From Rhodospirillaceae bacterium (lineage in GTDB: Bacteria > Pseudomonadota > Alphaproteobacteria > Rhodospirillales > UBA2165): DNA of 64,000 nucleotides. Below are positions 25,787-34,960 of this stretch, piece after piece. Numbering within the stretch: the first letter of the stretch is position 1; each line of letters opens with the position of its first letter. The stretch is from contig CANIGJ010000010.1 in assembly GCA_947467145.1 (NCBI GenBank), positions 49,401 to 113,400 on the forward strand, given 5' to 3'. The translations under genes were made by a program, and so were the position numbers. The notes beneath the pieces were generated by a model that saw nothing but the letters and a program-made list of their open reading frames with translations, was not told the origin of the DNA and did no database searches.

Positions 25787-26236
25787 ATGGCCAAACCGGC
25801 CCGTGCCTCACGCGGAAGAAGCCTCGGCGTCACGCAAATTGCTGCCAACCCAAGCCGCGGCGCGGAGCGCGCCCAGCTCACTCTGCGGGTCGATTTCGGC
25901 CCGTACGGAGCGCTTGGGCCGGGTAAGATCAAACTGCTCGAACTCATCGAGCGCGATGGCTCGATCACGGCCGCCGGCAAAAGCATGGATATGTCCTATC
26001 GCCGCGCCTGGCTGCTGGTGAACAGCATCAACGAGATGTTCGACGAGCCTGCGGTGGCAAAGCAGCATGGCGGCTCCGGCGGCGGTAACGCCGTGCTGAC
26101 CAAGTTCGGCCAGAAACTGGTCGCGCATTATCGCGATATGGAACGTGAAGCGCAGGCCGCGGTGAGCCCGCGCCTGCGGGCATTGCAGAAATCGCTCGCC
26201 GCGTCGCCGCCGGCGCAAGCGGGCGAAACCGACTGA
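25787..26236 (+). CDS. modE: ModE-type molybdenum-responsive regulator (DNA-binding domain only)
   Basis: 149 residues. The LysR-like winged helix-turn-helix of ModE is clear: PGKIKLLELIERDGSITAAG, then KSMDMSYRRAWLLVNSINEM, then GGSGGGNAVLTKFG. The C-terminal molybdate-binding TOBE (di-Mop) region of E. coli ModE is absent, as in many alphaproteobacterial members. CGGAG lies eight bases before ATG 25787. It is 82 bases upstream of modA, and two palindromes lie in that gap. It is expected to repress modABC and perhaps to activate molybdoenzyme genes. Confidence 0.9.
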   Translation: MAKPARASRGRSLGVTQIAANPSRGAERAQLTLRVDFGPYGALGPGKIKLLELIERDGSITAAGKSMDMSYRRAWLLVNSINEMFDEPAVAKQHGGSGGGNAVLTKFGQKLVAHYRDMEREAQAAVSPRLRALQKSLAASPPAQAGETD

Positions 26237-26252
26237 TCTTTCCTTGAGCGAA

Positions 26253-26268
26253 ATATCTGGACAGATAT
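26253..26268. promoter_or_regulatory. First palindrome of the modE-modA gap
   Basis: ATATCTG-GA-CAGATAT is a perfect 7-bp inverted repeat directly upstream of the larger palindrome. It may be part of a bipartite ModE site or overlap the modA promoter. Confidence 0.5.
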
Positions 26269-26270
26269 GT

Positions 26271-26304
26271 CGATTCAACATATTCCATTGGATATGTTGA
26301 ATCG
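26271..26304. promoter_or_regulatory. Large palindromic Mo-box-like operator before modA
   Basis: CGATTCAACATAT-N8-ATATGTTGAATCG is a perfect 13-bp inverted repeat with an 8-base spacer, ending 14 bases before the modA ATG. Size and AT-rich inner arms resemble the Mo-boxes bound by ModE homologues. In RNA it could also form a hairpin just upstream of the ribosome site GAGGTGA. Most likely it is the ModE operator controlling modABC. Confidence 0.62.
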
Positions 26305-26318
26305 CTGAGGTGACGTTC

Positions 26319-27074
26319 ATGACCGTTTGGAATCGTTTTGCCGGATTGGCGTCGGCTGTCGCGCTGTCGATTGCGTTGCTGCCCGGTGCGCAGGCTGCCG
26401 ACGTCAATATCGCCGTAGCGGCGAACTTCACCGACGCGGTCAAGGAAATCGGCACGGCCTGGGAAAAGACGTCCGGCCTTAAGGCAGTCTTCAGCTTCGG
26501 CGCGACCGGCGCGCTCTTCACCCAGATCAGCCAGGGCGCCCCGTTCGAGGTGTTTCTGTCCGCCGACCAGGCGACCGTGACGAAGGCGGGCGCCGAAGGC
26601 CACGCTGTTGCGTCGACGCAATATACTTACGCCATCGGCAAGCTCGTTCTGTTCAGCAAGAACAAGGACGCGGTGAAGGGTGAGCAAACCCTGAAGGACG
26701 CGAAGTTCGATAAGATCTCTATCGCGGCCCCGAACGCAGCCCCCTATGGCGCGGCGGCGGTTGAGACCATGAAAGCGCTCGGCGTGTATGAGAAGCTGCG
26801 GCCGAAGATCGTCGAAGGCCAGAACATCACACAGGCCTATCAGTTTGTTGAGACGGGCAATGCCGAGGTCGGCTTCATCGCTTTGTCGCAGATTGTCACC
26901 AACACCGATGGATCGCGCTGGCTGGTTGATCAGAAGTACTACACACCGATCAAGCAGGACGCGGTTCTGACCAAAAAGGGCGAATCGGCGGCTGCGGCGA
27001 GAGACTTCCTGGCTTTCCTGCGGGGGCCTGAAGCCAAGGCCGTGAAAGAAAAGTTCGGCTACGCGGCCGACTAG
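26319..27074 (+). CDS. modA: Molybdate ABC transporter, periplasmic binding protein ModA
   Basis: 251 residues. Signal peptide through LLPGAQAAD, then VNIAVAANFTDAVKEI and FSFGATGALFTQISQGAPFEVFLSAD, the classic ModA N-lobe with the Ser/Thr oxyanion ligands; VGFIALSQI is in the C-lobe. GAGGTGA precedes ATG 26319. It captures molybdate for the ModBC importer. The likely local user of molybdenum is the hydroxylase at 41592. Confidence 0.93.
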   Translation: MTVWNRFAGLASAVALSIALLPGAQAADVNIAVAANFTDAVKEIGTAWEKTSGLKAVFSFGATGALFTQISQGAPFEVFLSADQATVTKAGAEGHAVASTQYTYAIGKLVLFSKNKDAVKGEQTLKDAKFDKISIAAPNAAPYGAAAVETMKALGVYEKLRPKIVEGQNITQAYQFVETGNAEVGFIALSQIVTNTDGSRWLVDQKYYTPIKQDAVLTKKGESAAAARDFLAFLRGPEAKAVKEKFGYAAD

Positions 27075-27089
27075 GTTAATCTGCGGCCG

Positions 27090-27773
27090 ATGTTCGAACT
27101 TTCGGAACTTTGGCCGCCGATCCGGCTGACTTTGACCTTGGCGGCGATCGCGACGGTGACGTTGTTGATCGTCGGTACGCCCATTGCCTGGTGGCTGGCG
27201 CGCTCTAAAGCGAAATGGAAAGAGGCAGTGGCCACCGTGGTGGCGCTGCCTCTTGTTTTGCCGCCGACCGTGATCGGTTTTTATCTGCTGATTTTTCTCG
27301 GGCCGAACGGCCCGGGCGGCGCCATCGCTGGTCTGTGGGGCGGGCGTACGCTGGCTTTCACGTTCGAGGCGCTAATCCTGGGCTCGGTGCTCTATTCCAT
27401 GCCCTTCGTGGTGCAGCCCATCCGTAATGCGTTCGAAGCGTTCGGCGAACGCCCGTTGGAAGCGGCAGCGACCTTGCGCGCAACGCCGTGGAATACCTTC
27501 TGGACCGTCGCGGTTCCGCTGGCGCGGCCGGGCTTCATGACCGGCGCGGTGCTTGGTTTTGCGCATACGGTCGGCGAATTCGGCGTCGTGCTAATGATCG
27601 GCGGCAATATCCCGGGTCAAACGAAGGTCCTGTCCATCGCGATCTATGATTATGTCGAGACCTTGCGCTGGGCCCAGGCGCATATCCTGGCCGGCGGCAT
27701 GCTGATCTTCGCCTTCGTAGTGATATTGAGCATGCTCGTGCTCGAAAAGCGGATCGGCAAACTGAAACAATGA
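27090..27773 (+). CDS. modB: Molybdate ABC transporter permease ModB
   Basis: 227 residues, about five to six membrane spans. [19 protein letters not shown] and the EAA loop [20 protein letters not shown] are typical, as is [15 protein letters not shown]. It starts 15 bases after modA, and its TGA overlaps the modC ATG (ATGA), so translation of modB and modC is coupled. Confidence 0.94.
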   Translation: MFELSELWPPIRLTLTLAAIATVTLLIVGTPIAWWLARSKAKWKEAVATVVALPLVLPPTVIGFYLLIFLGPNGPGGAIAGLWGGRTLAFTFEALILGSVLYSMPFVVQPIRNAFEAFGERPLEAAATLRATPWNTFWTVAVPLARPGFMTGAVLGFAHTVGEFGVVLMIGGNIPGQTKVLSIAIYDYVETLRWAQAHILAGGMLIFAFVVILSMLVLEKRIGKLKQ

Positions 27774-28903
27774 ACGTCGATCCGGTCATCGCCGCGCGCT
27801 TCGCGGGCACCTTAGGTGCGTTCGACATTGATGTGACCATCAATGCACCGATGCAGGGTGTCACCGCGCTGTTCGGCCCGTCGGGTTGCGGCAAGACGAC
27901 GATCCTGCGCTGCATCGCCGGATTGCAGCGTTTGCCCGGAACGTTGAGTGTCGGCGGCGAGGTCTGGCAGGACGAGGCACTTGGCCTGTTTCGTCCGCCG
28001 CATGAACGTCCCGTCGGTTATGTATTCCAGGAGGCGAGCCTGTTCGCGCATCTATCGGTGCGGGCCAATCTGTTGTTCGGGCATGCCCGCGCGATGAAGG
28101 CGGGCGCACGCGAGGTCATCCGTCTGGACGATGTGGTCGAATTGTTGGGGATCGGACATCTGCTCGATCGCGCACCGGGAAATCTGTCGGGCGGCGAGCG
28201 TCAACGCGTCGCGGTCGGTCGCGCATTGCTGTCGCAGCCGCGCCTGCTGCTGATGGATGAACCATTGTCCGCGCTCGATCGGATCACCAAGGACGAGATC
28301 CTGCCCTATTTCGAGGCCCTGCACGAGAACCTCTCCATCCCCGTGATCTATGTCAGTCACGACATCACGGAGATCGAACGTCTGGCCGACCGCCTGGTCT
28401 TGCTGGAACGCGGCCGCGTGCTGGCGAACGGATTGCTGTCGGATCTCGAAGCCGATCCGGCCTTGCCGCTGGTCCATGCGCCTGAGGCGGCGGTGATCCT
28501 GGAAGGGACTGTGGCGACCATCGACGAGGCCTATGGCCTGACGACCGTGTCTGTCGCGGGTGGCGCGGTGGTCGTCCCGGGCCGGCGTGGACCGGTCGGG
28601 GCTGCGCGCCGGCTGCGCATCGGCGCTTCGGATGTCAGCTTCATACGCGAACAGCCGACCGCTACGACGATCCTGAATTGCCTACCAGTCGAGATCCTAT
28701 CGGTGACACCGCAAGACGGCGCGGCTATCCAGATGAATATCGTCGCGCGCTTAAGTAACGACAAATCCGGCGCCCGCATTGTGGCCCGCGTCACCCGCAA
28801 ATCCCAGGAGGTCTTGGGTTTGGCGCCCGGCGTGCGCGTCTTTGCACAGATCAAGAGCGTGGCCCTTATCGCCGGTGCCACCGGCCGCCCCGACAGGTCC
28901 TGA
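27770..28903 (+). CDS. modC: Molybdate ABC transporter ATP-binding protein ModC
   Basis: 377 residues. Walker A GPSGCGKT at 36-43, signature LSGGERQR, Walker B LLLMDEP, and switch His in VSHDITE. The C-terminal part from about 295 is a TOBE (Mop) domain ([11 protein letters not shown] ... VARVTRKS) that binds oxyanion and is specific to ModC-type ATPases. Last gene of the modABC operon. Confidence 0.94.
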   Translation: MNVDPVIAARFAGTLGAFDIDVTINAPMQGVTALFGPSGCGKTTILRCIAGLQRLPGTLSVGGEVWQDEALGLFRPPHERPVGYVFQEASLFAHLSVRANLLFGHARAMKAGAREVIRLDDVVELLGIGHLLDRAPGNLSGGERQRVAVGRALLSQPRLLLMDEPLSALDRITKDEILPYFEALHENLSIPVIYVSHDITEIERLADRLVLLERGRVLANGLLSDLEADPALPLVHAPEAAVILEGTVATIDEAYGLTTVSVAGGAVVVPGRRGPVGAARRLRIGASDVSFIREQPTATTILNCLPVEILSVTPQDGAAIQMNIVARLSNDKSGARIVARVTRKSQEVLGLAPGVRVFAQIKSVALIAGATGRPDRS

Positions 28904-28993
28904 TCCCCCAGGCGCCAACCGTCCAGGGATTGCGCGCGCCCGCCCGGCATGCGACTACGGAGTACATTAAAAACCCTAGGGGAGGGCCTGACG

Positions 28994-29764
28994 ATGGCGA
29001 CCGATATCAGCGTGCTCAAAGACGATCTTGTAACCGCGAACCATATCCTGGCGGAACATCATGTCGTCGATTCCTTCGGGCATGTGTCGGTGCGCAATCC
29101 CGAAAACCCCAAGCACTACTTCCTGTCGCGTGCGCGGGCACCGCATTGCGTCGAGATCGGCGACATCACCGAATTCACCTATGAGGGTGCGATCGTCGGG
29201 CGCGAACCTGGACGGCCCTATTCCGAACGCTTCATCCATGGCGCGATCTACGAGGCGCGCCCCGATGTGATGGCGATCGTGCACAACCATAGCCCGAACG
29301 TCGTGCCCTTCACGGTGCAGAAGAAAAGGAAGCTGGTTCCGATCATGCATATGTCGGCGCCCATCGGCAGCGACATTCCGAACTGGGACATCGCCAACAA
29401 GTTCGGCACGACCAACCTCCTCGTCACCTCGATGGATATGGGCCGCGATCTCGCCGGCTTCCTTGGGGCACGCCCCGTCTCGCTGATGCGCGGACATGGC
29501 TGCGTGATCGCCGCGAAGGCACTGCGCGATGTCGTCTTCACCTCCATCTATATGGAGATCAACGCCGAGATGTTGACCAAAGCCTATGCGTTGGGCGACG
29601 GCGACGTGCAGCCGATGAGCGATGGCGAAGTGCAGGCGAACGCCGGTGCGCGCGCGGGCTTCACCATCGAACGCGGTTGGGAAAATTGGTGCCGCGAGGT
29701 CAATCGCCCATACTACGCCCAGGAATGGAACATGGGCGCGGGCTTCTCCAAGACCGACAAATAA
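28994..29764 (+). CDS. Class II aldolase/adducin family protein
   Basis: 256 residues. Zinc ligands HNH at 97-99 and H168 in MRGHGCV, with E78 in YSERFIHGAIY as the catalytic Glu candidate of the fuculose-phosphate aldolase fold. The family cleaves or decarboxylates hydroxy acids and sugar phosphates; the surrounding genes suggest an aromatic-pathway decarboxylase or aldolase. ATG 28994 is chosen for GGGAGGG nine bases upstream. It converges with the amidohydrolase at 29771. Confidence 0.86.
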   Translation: MATDISVLKDDLVTANHILAEHHVVDSFGHVSVRNPENPKHYFLSRARAPHCVEIGDITEFTYEGAIVGREPGRPYSERFIHGAIYEARPDVMAIVHNHSPNVVPFTVQKKRKLVPIMHMSAPIGSDIPNWDIANKFGTTNLLVTSMDMGRDLAGFLGARPVSLMRGHGCVIAAKALRDVVFTSIYMEINAEMLTKAYALGDGDVQPMSDGEVQANAGARAGFTIERGWENWCREVNRPYYAQEWNMGAGFSKTDK

Positions 29765-29770
29765 CTTTTA

Positions 29771-30718
29771 TTACTTGAGACCCGGCAGCAGGCGCAGGGC
29801 ATTATCGCGCTCGATCGCCTGCAGGTCGGCCGCGCTCAGGCCCAGCTTCTGTAGGCCCTCGACTGTTGCCGTCGTCGTCGGTTCGGGCGCGAACGGATAG
29901 TCGCTGCCGAACAGCACTTGCGACACCTTCACCAGTTCCAACAGCGATTTAAACGCATAGGAATTGGCAGACAGCGCCGTGTCGTAGAACAGTTTCTGGA
30001 ATTCCGGGATCACGCCGTTCGGTACCTTCGCTTTGAAGTCGGGCCGTGCGGTCAGGCGCGAGATGCGCTCGGCCAGGAACGGCACCGCGCCGCCGGCATG
30101 CGAAAAGATGAACTTGATGTCCGGGCAGCGCGCCAACGTGCCGCTATAAAGCAGACTGGTCACCGCGCGCGTCGTATCGAATGGAAATTCGAGGGTCGCC
30201 GACGGAATCTCGCCGAGACACGTGCTGCATGGCGACGTGTTGGGATGGAAGAAGACGACGGCCTTACGGCGATTCAGCTCGTCGAACACCGGCGCGAAGG
30301 CGGCGTCGCCCGGATATTTTCCTTCGTAATTGGTCATGAGCCCGAAGCCGTCGGCCTTCAGCACATCCATCGCATATTCGATCTCGCGCAGGCTGCCGTC
30401 GATGTTGGGCAATGGCAGGGCGGCGAAGACGCCGAAGCGGCCTTTGAAATCGCTGCGCATCTGGCCCGCATATTCATTGCAATGACGGGTCAGATCGAGC
30501 GTCTGTTGAACGTCGTTGAACCACAGGCCCGGGCAGGACATCGACGTCACCGATTTCTCGATGCCATGCTTGTCCATCACCTCGACCGAGAGCGCCGGAT
30601 TCCAGACCGGCGTCTTGCCCGATACCAGCAGCGGCCCGATCCGGTTGTCGCCGGCTTCCTGAACCCAGCGCGGCGGCAGAATGTGGTGATGGACGTCGAT
30701 GCGGTGCGGAGCAGCCAT
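29771..30718 (-). CDS. ACMSD-like amidohydrolase (Amidohydro_2)
   Basis: 315 residues. N-terminal metal motif RIDVHHHILPPRW (HxH), AVVFFHPNTSPC with the third metal His, FIFSHAGGAVPF with a further His, and LFGSDYPFAPEP with the metal-site Asp: all four elements of ACMSD-type zinc decarboxylases are present. Closely resembles enzymes that remove CO2 from amino- or hydroxy-carboxylates without O2. Weak AAGG site before ATG 30718. Second of three such genes in the window. Confidence 0.87.
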   Translation of the reverse strand: MAAPHRIDVHHHILPPRWVQEAGDNRIGPLLVSGKTPVWNPALSVEVMDKHGIEKSVTSMSCPGLWFNDVQQTLDLTRHCNEYAGQMRSDFKGRFGVFAALPLPNIDGSLREIEYAMDVLKADGFGLMTNYEGKYPGDAAFAPVFDELNRRKAVVFFHPNTSPCSTCLGEIPSATLEFPFDTTRAVTSLLYSGTLARCPDIKFIFSHAGGAVPFLAERISRLTARPDFKAKVPNGVIPEFQKLFYDTALSANSYAFKSLLELVKVSQVLFGSDYPFAPEPTTTATVEGLQKLGLSAADLQAIERDNALRLLPGLK

Positions 30719-30787
30719 TTTCTTAAGCCTTCCCTGGATTTAGATCGTGAAAACTTCATAAGCGACGCAGCGTGTGCGCTCAAACGA

Positions 30788-30815
30788 AAACGGCCACCCT
30801 CGCGGACGGCCGTTT
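30788..30815 (-). terminator. Rho-independent terminator after the Rieske gene
   Basis: AAACGGCC / GGCCGTTT arms with further pairing across a short GC loop; on the minus strand the second arm runs into TTTTCGTTT. It lies 25 bases after the stop at 30841. Confidence 0.75.
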
Positions 30816-30840
30816 CATAAGCTTTAACGCGCTGAGCGGA

Positions 30841-32112
30841 TCACCACTTGGCGCGCAGATCCTCGGCCATTGCCTGCTTCCAATCCTGGCCGTGCGGCAC
30901 AAGCGAGTCGAAGGCCCGCACATGGCTGTGGGTCTTGGGATCGGCGCCGCGCGGCATCTTGCCCGCTTCGACGTCGCGGGTCGCTTCGAGCAGCAGATTG
31001 CGCATGGCGATGATCGCCTTGTCGGTGGAACCGAGATGCTCTTCCGAACGATCGCAGATCGGGCCCATGCCTTCCTGCAATGCGAAGTCCTGCGTATTGA
31101 TGCCGACGATGCCGGTGTAATAGGTGCGGTTCTTCTGCAATTCGCGGTCGATCAGGTAATCGTTCTCGAGGTTCTTCTTCAGCTTGAACGTGCCCGGGAT
31201 GTGATCGTCATGACCGCGGCCCATCTGCTTTTCGAATTTCTCGAAGAATTCGAGACTGACCGGCGCATTCTCATCGATGCCGCAGGCCCAATTGTAGACC
31301 ATGCAGCTCTCGTCATCGATCGGCACCCAGATGTGGCCGTCCATCTTTGGGTTGTTGCTGCGCCCACTCGCTTGCGTCACGTTGCCGCGCGCCTGCTGGC
31401 CCGGCATCATGTATTGATAGACGCGGATGTAGGTGCCGTCGTCGCCCGCACCACGGAACGAGATGTAGGTATAGCCGTAGTCGGTCTTCTCGACTTCCAG
31501 CTTGGGCGACTTGTCGCGCTGGCGCAGTTCGTTGTCCGCCCAATCGCCGTTGTTGTGCGCGAAGGACGAATGCGCGGTGTCGAGGCCGCCTTCGAGCGCC
31601 TGCACCCAATTGCAGGATTCGTAGGTCTTCGACATGCGGCAATGGGTTTCCGGTGCCCGCATCCATTCGTAATCGGGTGGCTCGGGCATCTTGTCCTTCG
31701 GGCCCATATAGCACCAGATCAGCCCGCCGCCTTCGAAGGTCGGATAGGCGGCGATCTTGATATGATCCTTCATTTTGGACGATTCAGGCTCTGTCGGCAG
31801 CTCGACGCAATTGCCGTCGGTGTCGAATTTCCAGCCGTGATAAACGCAGCGCAGGCCGCATTCTTCGTTGCGGCCGTAGAACATCGGCGCGCGGCGGTGC
31901 GGACAATAGGCGTCGACCAAACCGACCTTGCCGTTGGTATCGCGGAACGCGATCAGGTTCTCGCCCAGGATGCGTACGCGGATCGGCGCGCCATCGGCCT
32001 CGGCCAATTCCGAGGTCATGAGGATCGGCTGCCAATAACGGCGCATCACTTCGCCCATCGGGGTGCCGCGTCCAACACGGGTTATGCGTTCGTTGTCTGC
32101 CTGGCTCAGCAT
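30841..32112 (-). CDS. Rieske non-haem iron oxygenase, phthalate 4,5-dioxygenase-like
   Basis: 423 residues. The Rieske [2Fe-2S] ligands are C70/H72 (CPHRR) and C89/H92 (CVYHGW). The mononuclear iron site is D178-x2-H181-x4-H186 (LDTAHSSFAH). This layout matches phthalate dioxygenase/vanillate demethylase-type alpha-subunit-only enzymes. GGAG seven bases before ATG 32112. No reductase gene adjoins it, so electrons must come from elsewhere. It differs clearly from the two near-identical Rieske proteins at 34961 and 40193. Confidence 0.9.
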   Translation of the reverse strand: MLSQADNERITRVGRGTPMGEVMRRYWQPILMTSELAEADGAPIRVRILGENLIAFRDTNGKVGLVDAYCPHRRAPMFYGRNEECGLRCVYHGWKFDTDGNCVELPTEPESSKMKDHIKIAAYPTFEGGGLIWCYMGPKDKMPEPPDYEWMRAPETHCRMSKTYESCNWVQALEGGLDTAHSSFAHNNGDWADNELRQRDKSPKLEVEKTDYGYTYISFRGAGDDGTYIRVYQYMMPGQQARGNVTQASGRSNNPKMDGHIWVPIDDESCMVYNWACGIDENAPVSLEFFEKFEKQMGRGHDDHIPGTFKLKKNLENDYLIDRELQKNRTYYTGIVGINTQDFALQEGMGPICDRSEEHLGSTDKAIIAMRNLLLEATRDVEAGKMPRGADPKTHSHVRAFDSLVPHGQDWKQAMAEDLRAKW

Positions 32113-32251
32113 CGCTTACTCCACTGCATTGGGGCGCCGGTGCGCGATCGATCAAATCTTAACGATTGGATCGGCGAATTACGACCGTTTCATGATGGCT
32201 TTTAGGGGCTAAATCAACAATTTTTGCAGGGTTTTAGACCCCAAAACAGGC

Positions 32252-32872
32252 CTACCACATGCTTTTGCGGGCGCGGTCCGGCCATTCGCGGTCGTAGGTC
32301 TCCCCACCGACCTTGTTTTCGGTCAGCCCGGCCAGAATCTGGCCTGGGGTGGGTAGGTTTTTGGGATCGACGTGTTTATCCGGATTCCACAGATGGGCCC
32401 GGATGATCGCTCGGGCACATTGAAAATAGACCGTTTCGACATGCACGATGGCGACGGTCCGGGGCGGCTTGCCGTCCATCTTGAAAGAATCCAGCAGCGC
32501 CGGCTCGATCGAGAGCTGGGCGGTACCGTTGACGCGCAAGGTGCTGCCCGATCCCGGGATCAGGAACAGCAATCCCACGCGCGGGTCGCGCACGATATTG
32601 CGAAGGGAATCCACCCGGTTGTTGCCGCGCCGGTCGGGCAGCATCAAGGTGCGTTCGTCGTGCACGCGGACGAACCCGGCGGCATCGCCGCGCGGCGAAC
32701 AATCCAGGCCCTCGGGGCCGCCGGTCGCCAACGAGACGAACGGCGAGGCCTCGATGAAGGCGCGATAATGTTCGTTAATGTAGGGGATTTCTTTGACGAC
32801 GGAGGCAGCCGCTAACGTATCTGAGGTGCCGTAGATCGCTTCGAGTTCTTCAATCGTGCTGATGACGGACAT
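32252..32872 (-). CDS. Pyridoxamine 5'-phosphate oxidase-like FMN-binding protein
   Basis: 206 residues in the split-barrel PPOX fold. FVSLATGGPEGLDCSPRGDA at about 45-64, LMLPDRRGNNRVDSLRNI and LLFLIPGSGSTLRVNG match the flavin-binding subgroup often named MSMEG_1061-like. GGGGAA stands five bases before ATG 32872. Such proteins reduce or detoxify small molecules, or bind F420/FMN; the exact substrate is unknown. Divergent from the DUF4197 gene. Confidence 0.82.
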   Translation of the reverse strand: MSVISTIEELEAIYGTSDTLAAASVVKEIPYINEHYRAFIEASPFVSLATGGPEGLDCSPRGDAAGFVRVHDERTLMLPDRRGNNRVDSLRNIVRDPRVGLLFLIPGSGSTLRVNGTAQLSIEPALLDSFKMDGKPPRTVAIVHVETVYFQCARAIIRAHLWNPDKHVDPKNLPTPGQILAGLTENKVGGETYDREWPDRARKSMW

Positions 32873-33012
32873 GATGTTCCCCAATGTCGTCATGCGGGAC
32901 CGCCTATATATACAAAACCATCGGGATCGCGAAACCGCTGCGCGCAGAACGGGTCTTGCGCTTATGCATAGCTCGGCCTTGTATGAACACGATCACCAGC
33001 TGGGAGAGCAAG

Positions 33013-33774
33013 ATGACAAATCGATTACATTTCACGCGCCGCACGATCCTCGGCCTCTTGCTGGCCAGTGTGCCATTCGCGGTGCGCGCGCAAGGCTCCT
33101 TGTTGGATCAAGGTAAGGGAATGCTTGGTGGGTTCGGTGGCGGATCGACGGGATCGAGCGGCGGCACGAAAGGATCGAGTCTCAGCGAGGGTGAGATCGG
33201 CGGCGGCTTGAAAGAGGCCTTGAAGATTGCGTCCCAGAAGGTGACCGGCAATCTCGGCAAGGCCGATGCCTATTTCAAGGATCCGGCGATCCAGATCCCG
33301 TTGCCCGGGCCACTGCAGACCCTGAAATCGATGGGCGGGGGCATGCTGGTTGACGATCTTCAGTTGAAGATGAACCGCGCGGCGGAGCAGGCGGCGCCTA
33401 AAGCGCTCAACATCTTCACCGATGCCGTTTCAAAAATGACCGTCACCGATGCGCGCGGTATCTTGTCGGGACCGAACGACGCGGCGACGCAATATTTCAA
33501 GCGTACCACCACGGGCAGCCTGACCACGGCCTTTAAGCCGATCGTCGATAGCAGCCTGTCGAGCGTCGGCGCGGTCAGCGCTTTCAATTCGGTGAAGTCG
33601 CAGGCCGGCAGCATGCCGCTGGTCGGCAGTCAGGTCGGCGGGTTCGATCTCACCGAGTTCACCGTTGGCAAGGCGCTCGACGGCCTGTTCCACTATATCG
33701 GCGTGGAAGAGGCGTCGATCCGCACCAATCCGGCGGCGCGCTCGACCGACCTGTTGAAGAAGGTCTTCAGCTAG
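33013..33774 (+). CDS. DUF4197 family exported protein
   Basis: 253 residues. The N-terminus TRRTILGLLLASVPFAVRAQ is a signal peptide (twin Arg present, but the rest is Sec-like). A Gly/Ser-rich linker about residues 38-60 precedes the DUF4197 domain: EIGGGLKEALKIASQKV, AYFKDPAIQIPLPGPLQTL, GPNDAATQYFKRTT and AFKPIVDSSL. GGGAGAGC precedes ATG 33013. Function of the family is unknown; envelope location expected. Its stop is three bases from the convergent dehydrogenase stop. Confidence 0.85.
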   Translation: MTNRLHFTRRTILGLLLASVPFAVRAQGSLLDQGKGMLGGFGGGSTGSSGGTKGSSLSEGEIGGGLKEALKIASQKVTGNLGKADAYFKDPAIQIPLPGPLQTLKSMGGGMLVDDLQLKMNRAAEQAAPKALNIFTDAVSKMTVTDARGILSGPNDAATQYFKRTTTGSLTTAFKPIVDSSLSSVGAVSAFNSVKSQAGSMPLVGSQVGGFDLTEFTVGKALDGLFHYIGVEEASIRTNPAARSTDLLKKVFS

Positions 33775-33777
33775 CGG

Positions 33778-34878
33778 TCAGATGGGGAGCGACGGAATCA
33801 CGCTAACGTGGATCGCGCCCTCGACACCCTTGCCACCGATTGATTTGATGGCGAGGTCGACCTCGTCGAGCTTGAAGGCGTGCGTCGCCATCAGTTCGAC
33901 CGGATAGAGGCCGGACGAGATCAATTCGATCGCCGTTTCCACCGCTTGATAGCTGTGGCCGCGCGCCGCTTTTAAGGTGACGCGCTTGGCTGTCATCTCG
34001 ACAGCCGGGAAATTTGCGATCACGCCACCGGTGGCGAATACCACGGTGCCGGACCGACGTACGCACTTGATCGCATCGATCAAGGTGTTGGGGCCGCCCG
34101 CGACGTCGAGTACGGCATCGCAGCCTTCGCCGCCAGTGATGTCCTTCACGCGGGCAATCAGGTCTTCTTCCTCGACGTTGATCGTGATGTGCGCGCCGAA
34201 CTTCTTGGCTTTCTCGAGGCGTTCCTTGTCGCGTCCGAGGCCGCTGACGATGATCGTCTTGGCGCCGAGATGTTTCGCCGTCATGACCGCGGCAAGGCCT
34301 TGTTGGCCGGGGCCCTGGATCAGGATGGATTGACCCATCTTGAGGCCGCATTCGAACTGCACCCACTGCACGCCGTTGCTCATGGGGATCGACATGGCGA
34401 GATGGCGGGCGGGCACGTTGTCCTTCACGCGATGTACGACCGCTTGCGGATGCAGGTACATATACTGGCTATAGCCGCCCCACAGCTTCGGGCCCATGGC
34501 GACGGGCGACGAGCCGTAACGCAGCACGGTGTCGTCAGCGCCGCGCGCCTCGGTCTGTAGGCACAGGCGGAAATCGCCAGAGCGGCAATAGCTGCATTGG
34601 CCGCACGGGATGTACTCCTCGAGCGCGATGCGATCGCCTTCCTTCAGCTTGAAATTCTTGGCCGCCAAGGTACTCAGCTTGTCGACGAAGGCGATGTTCT
34701 CATGCCCCATGATGCGCGGGGTCTTTTTCTTCTGATAGCTGTTCCAATCGGAACCGCAGATGCCGGCGGCCTCGATCTTGAGCAGGCCGGCATCGATCGG
34801 GATATCGGGAATATCGAATTCGCGCACCTCGGTCTTCATGATGTCCGTGGTTAGCGCTGCCAGGGTCTTCTGGGCCAT
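33778..34878 (-). CDS. Zinc-dependent medium-chain alcohol dehydrogenase
   Basis: 366 residues. Catalytic zinc ligands C41 (GICGSDW) and H59-E60 (GHE); structural zinc Cys at 92, 95, 98 and 106. The nucleotide-binding fold has ILIQGPGQQGLAAVMTAKHL and the acid-less IIVSGLGRDKER, which may favour NADP. GGAGGAAAG precedes ATG 34878. Oxidises or reduces an alcohol/aldehyde in this catabolic region; 82 bases downstream of the Rieske gene at 34961-36238 on the same strand, so probably cotranscribed. Confidence 0.88.
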   Translation of the reverse strand: MAQKTLAALTTDIMKTEVREFDIPDIPIDAGLLKIEAAGICGSDWNSYQKKKTPRIMGHENIAFVDKLSTLAAKNFKLKEGDRIALEEYIPCGQCSYCRSGDFRLCLQTEARGADDTVLRYGSSPVAMGPKLWGGYSQYMYLHPQAVVHRVKDNVPARHLAMSIPMSNGVQWVQFECGLKMGQSILIQGPGQQGLAAVMTAKHLGAKTIIVSGLGRDKERLEKAKKFGAHITINVEEEDLIARVKDITGGEGCDAVLDVAGGPNTLIDAIKCVRRSGTVVFATGGVIANFPAVEMTAKRVTLKAARGHSYQAVETAIELISSGLYPVELMATHAFKLDEVDLAIKSIGGKGVEGAIHVSVIPSLPI

Positions 34879-34960
34879 ATTCTTTCCTCCCGGGGGAATT
34901 CGTTACGTGACTAAATGGTAGGCTGCGGAACGGGGCCGCGCAACCGCGGCCCCGATGCTT

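Noticed and set aside
30772..32205. A 477-codon plus-strand frame opposite the Rieske gene
   Set aside because: Rieske and iron-site motifs are on the minus strand; the opposite product has no domain pattern.
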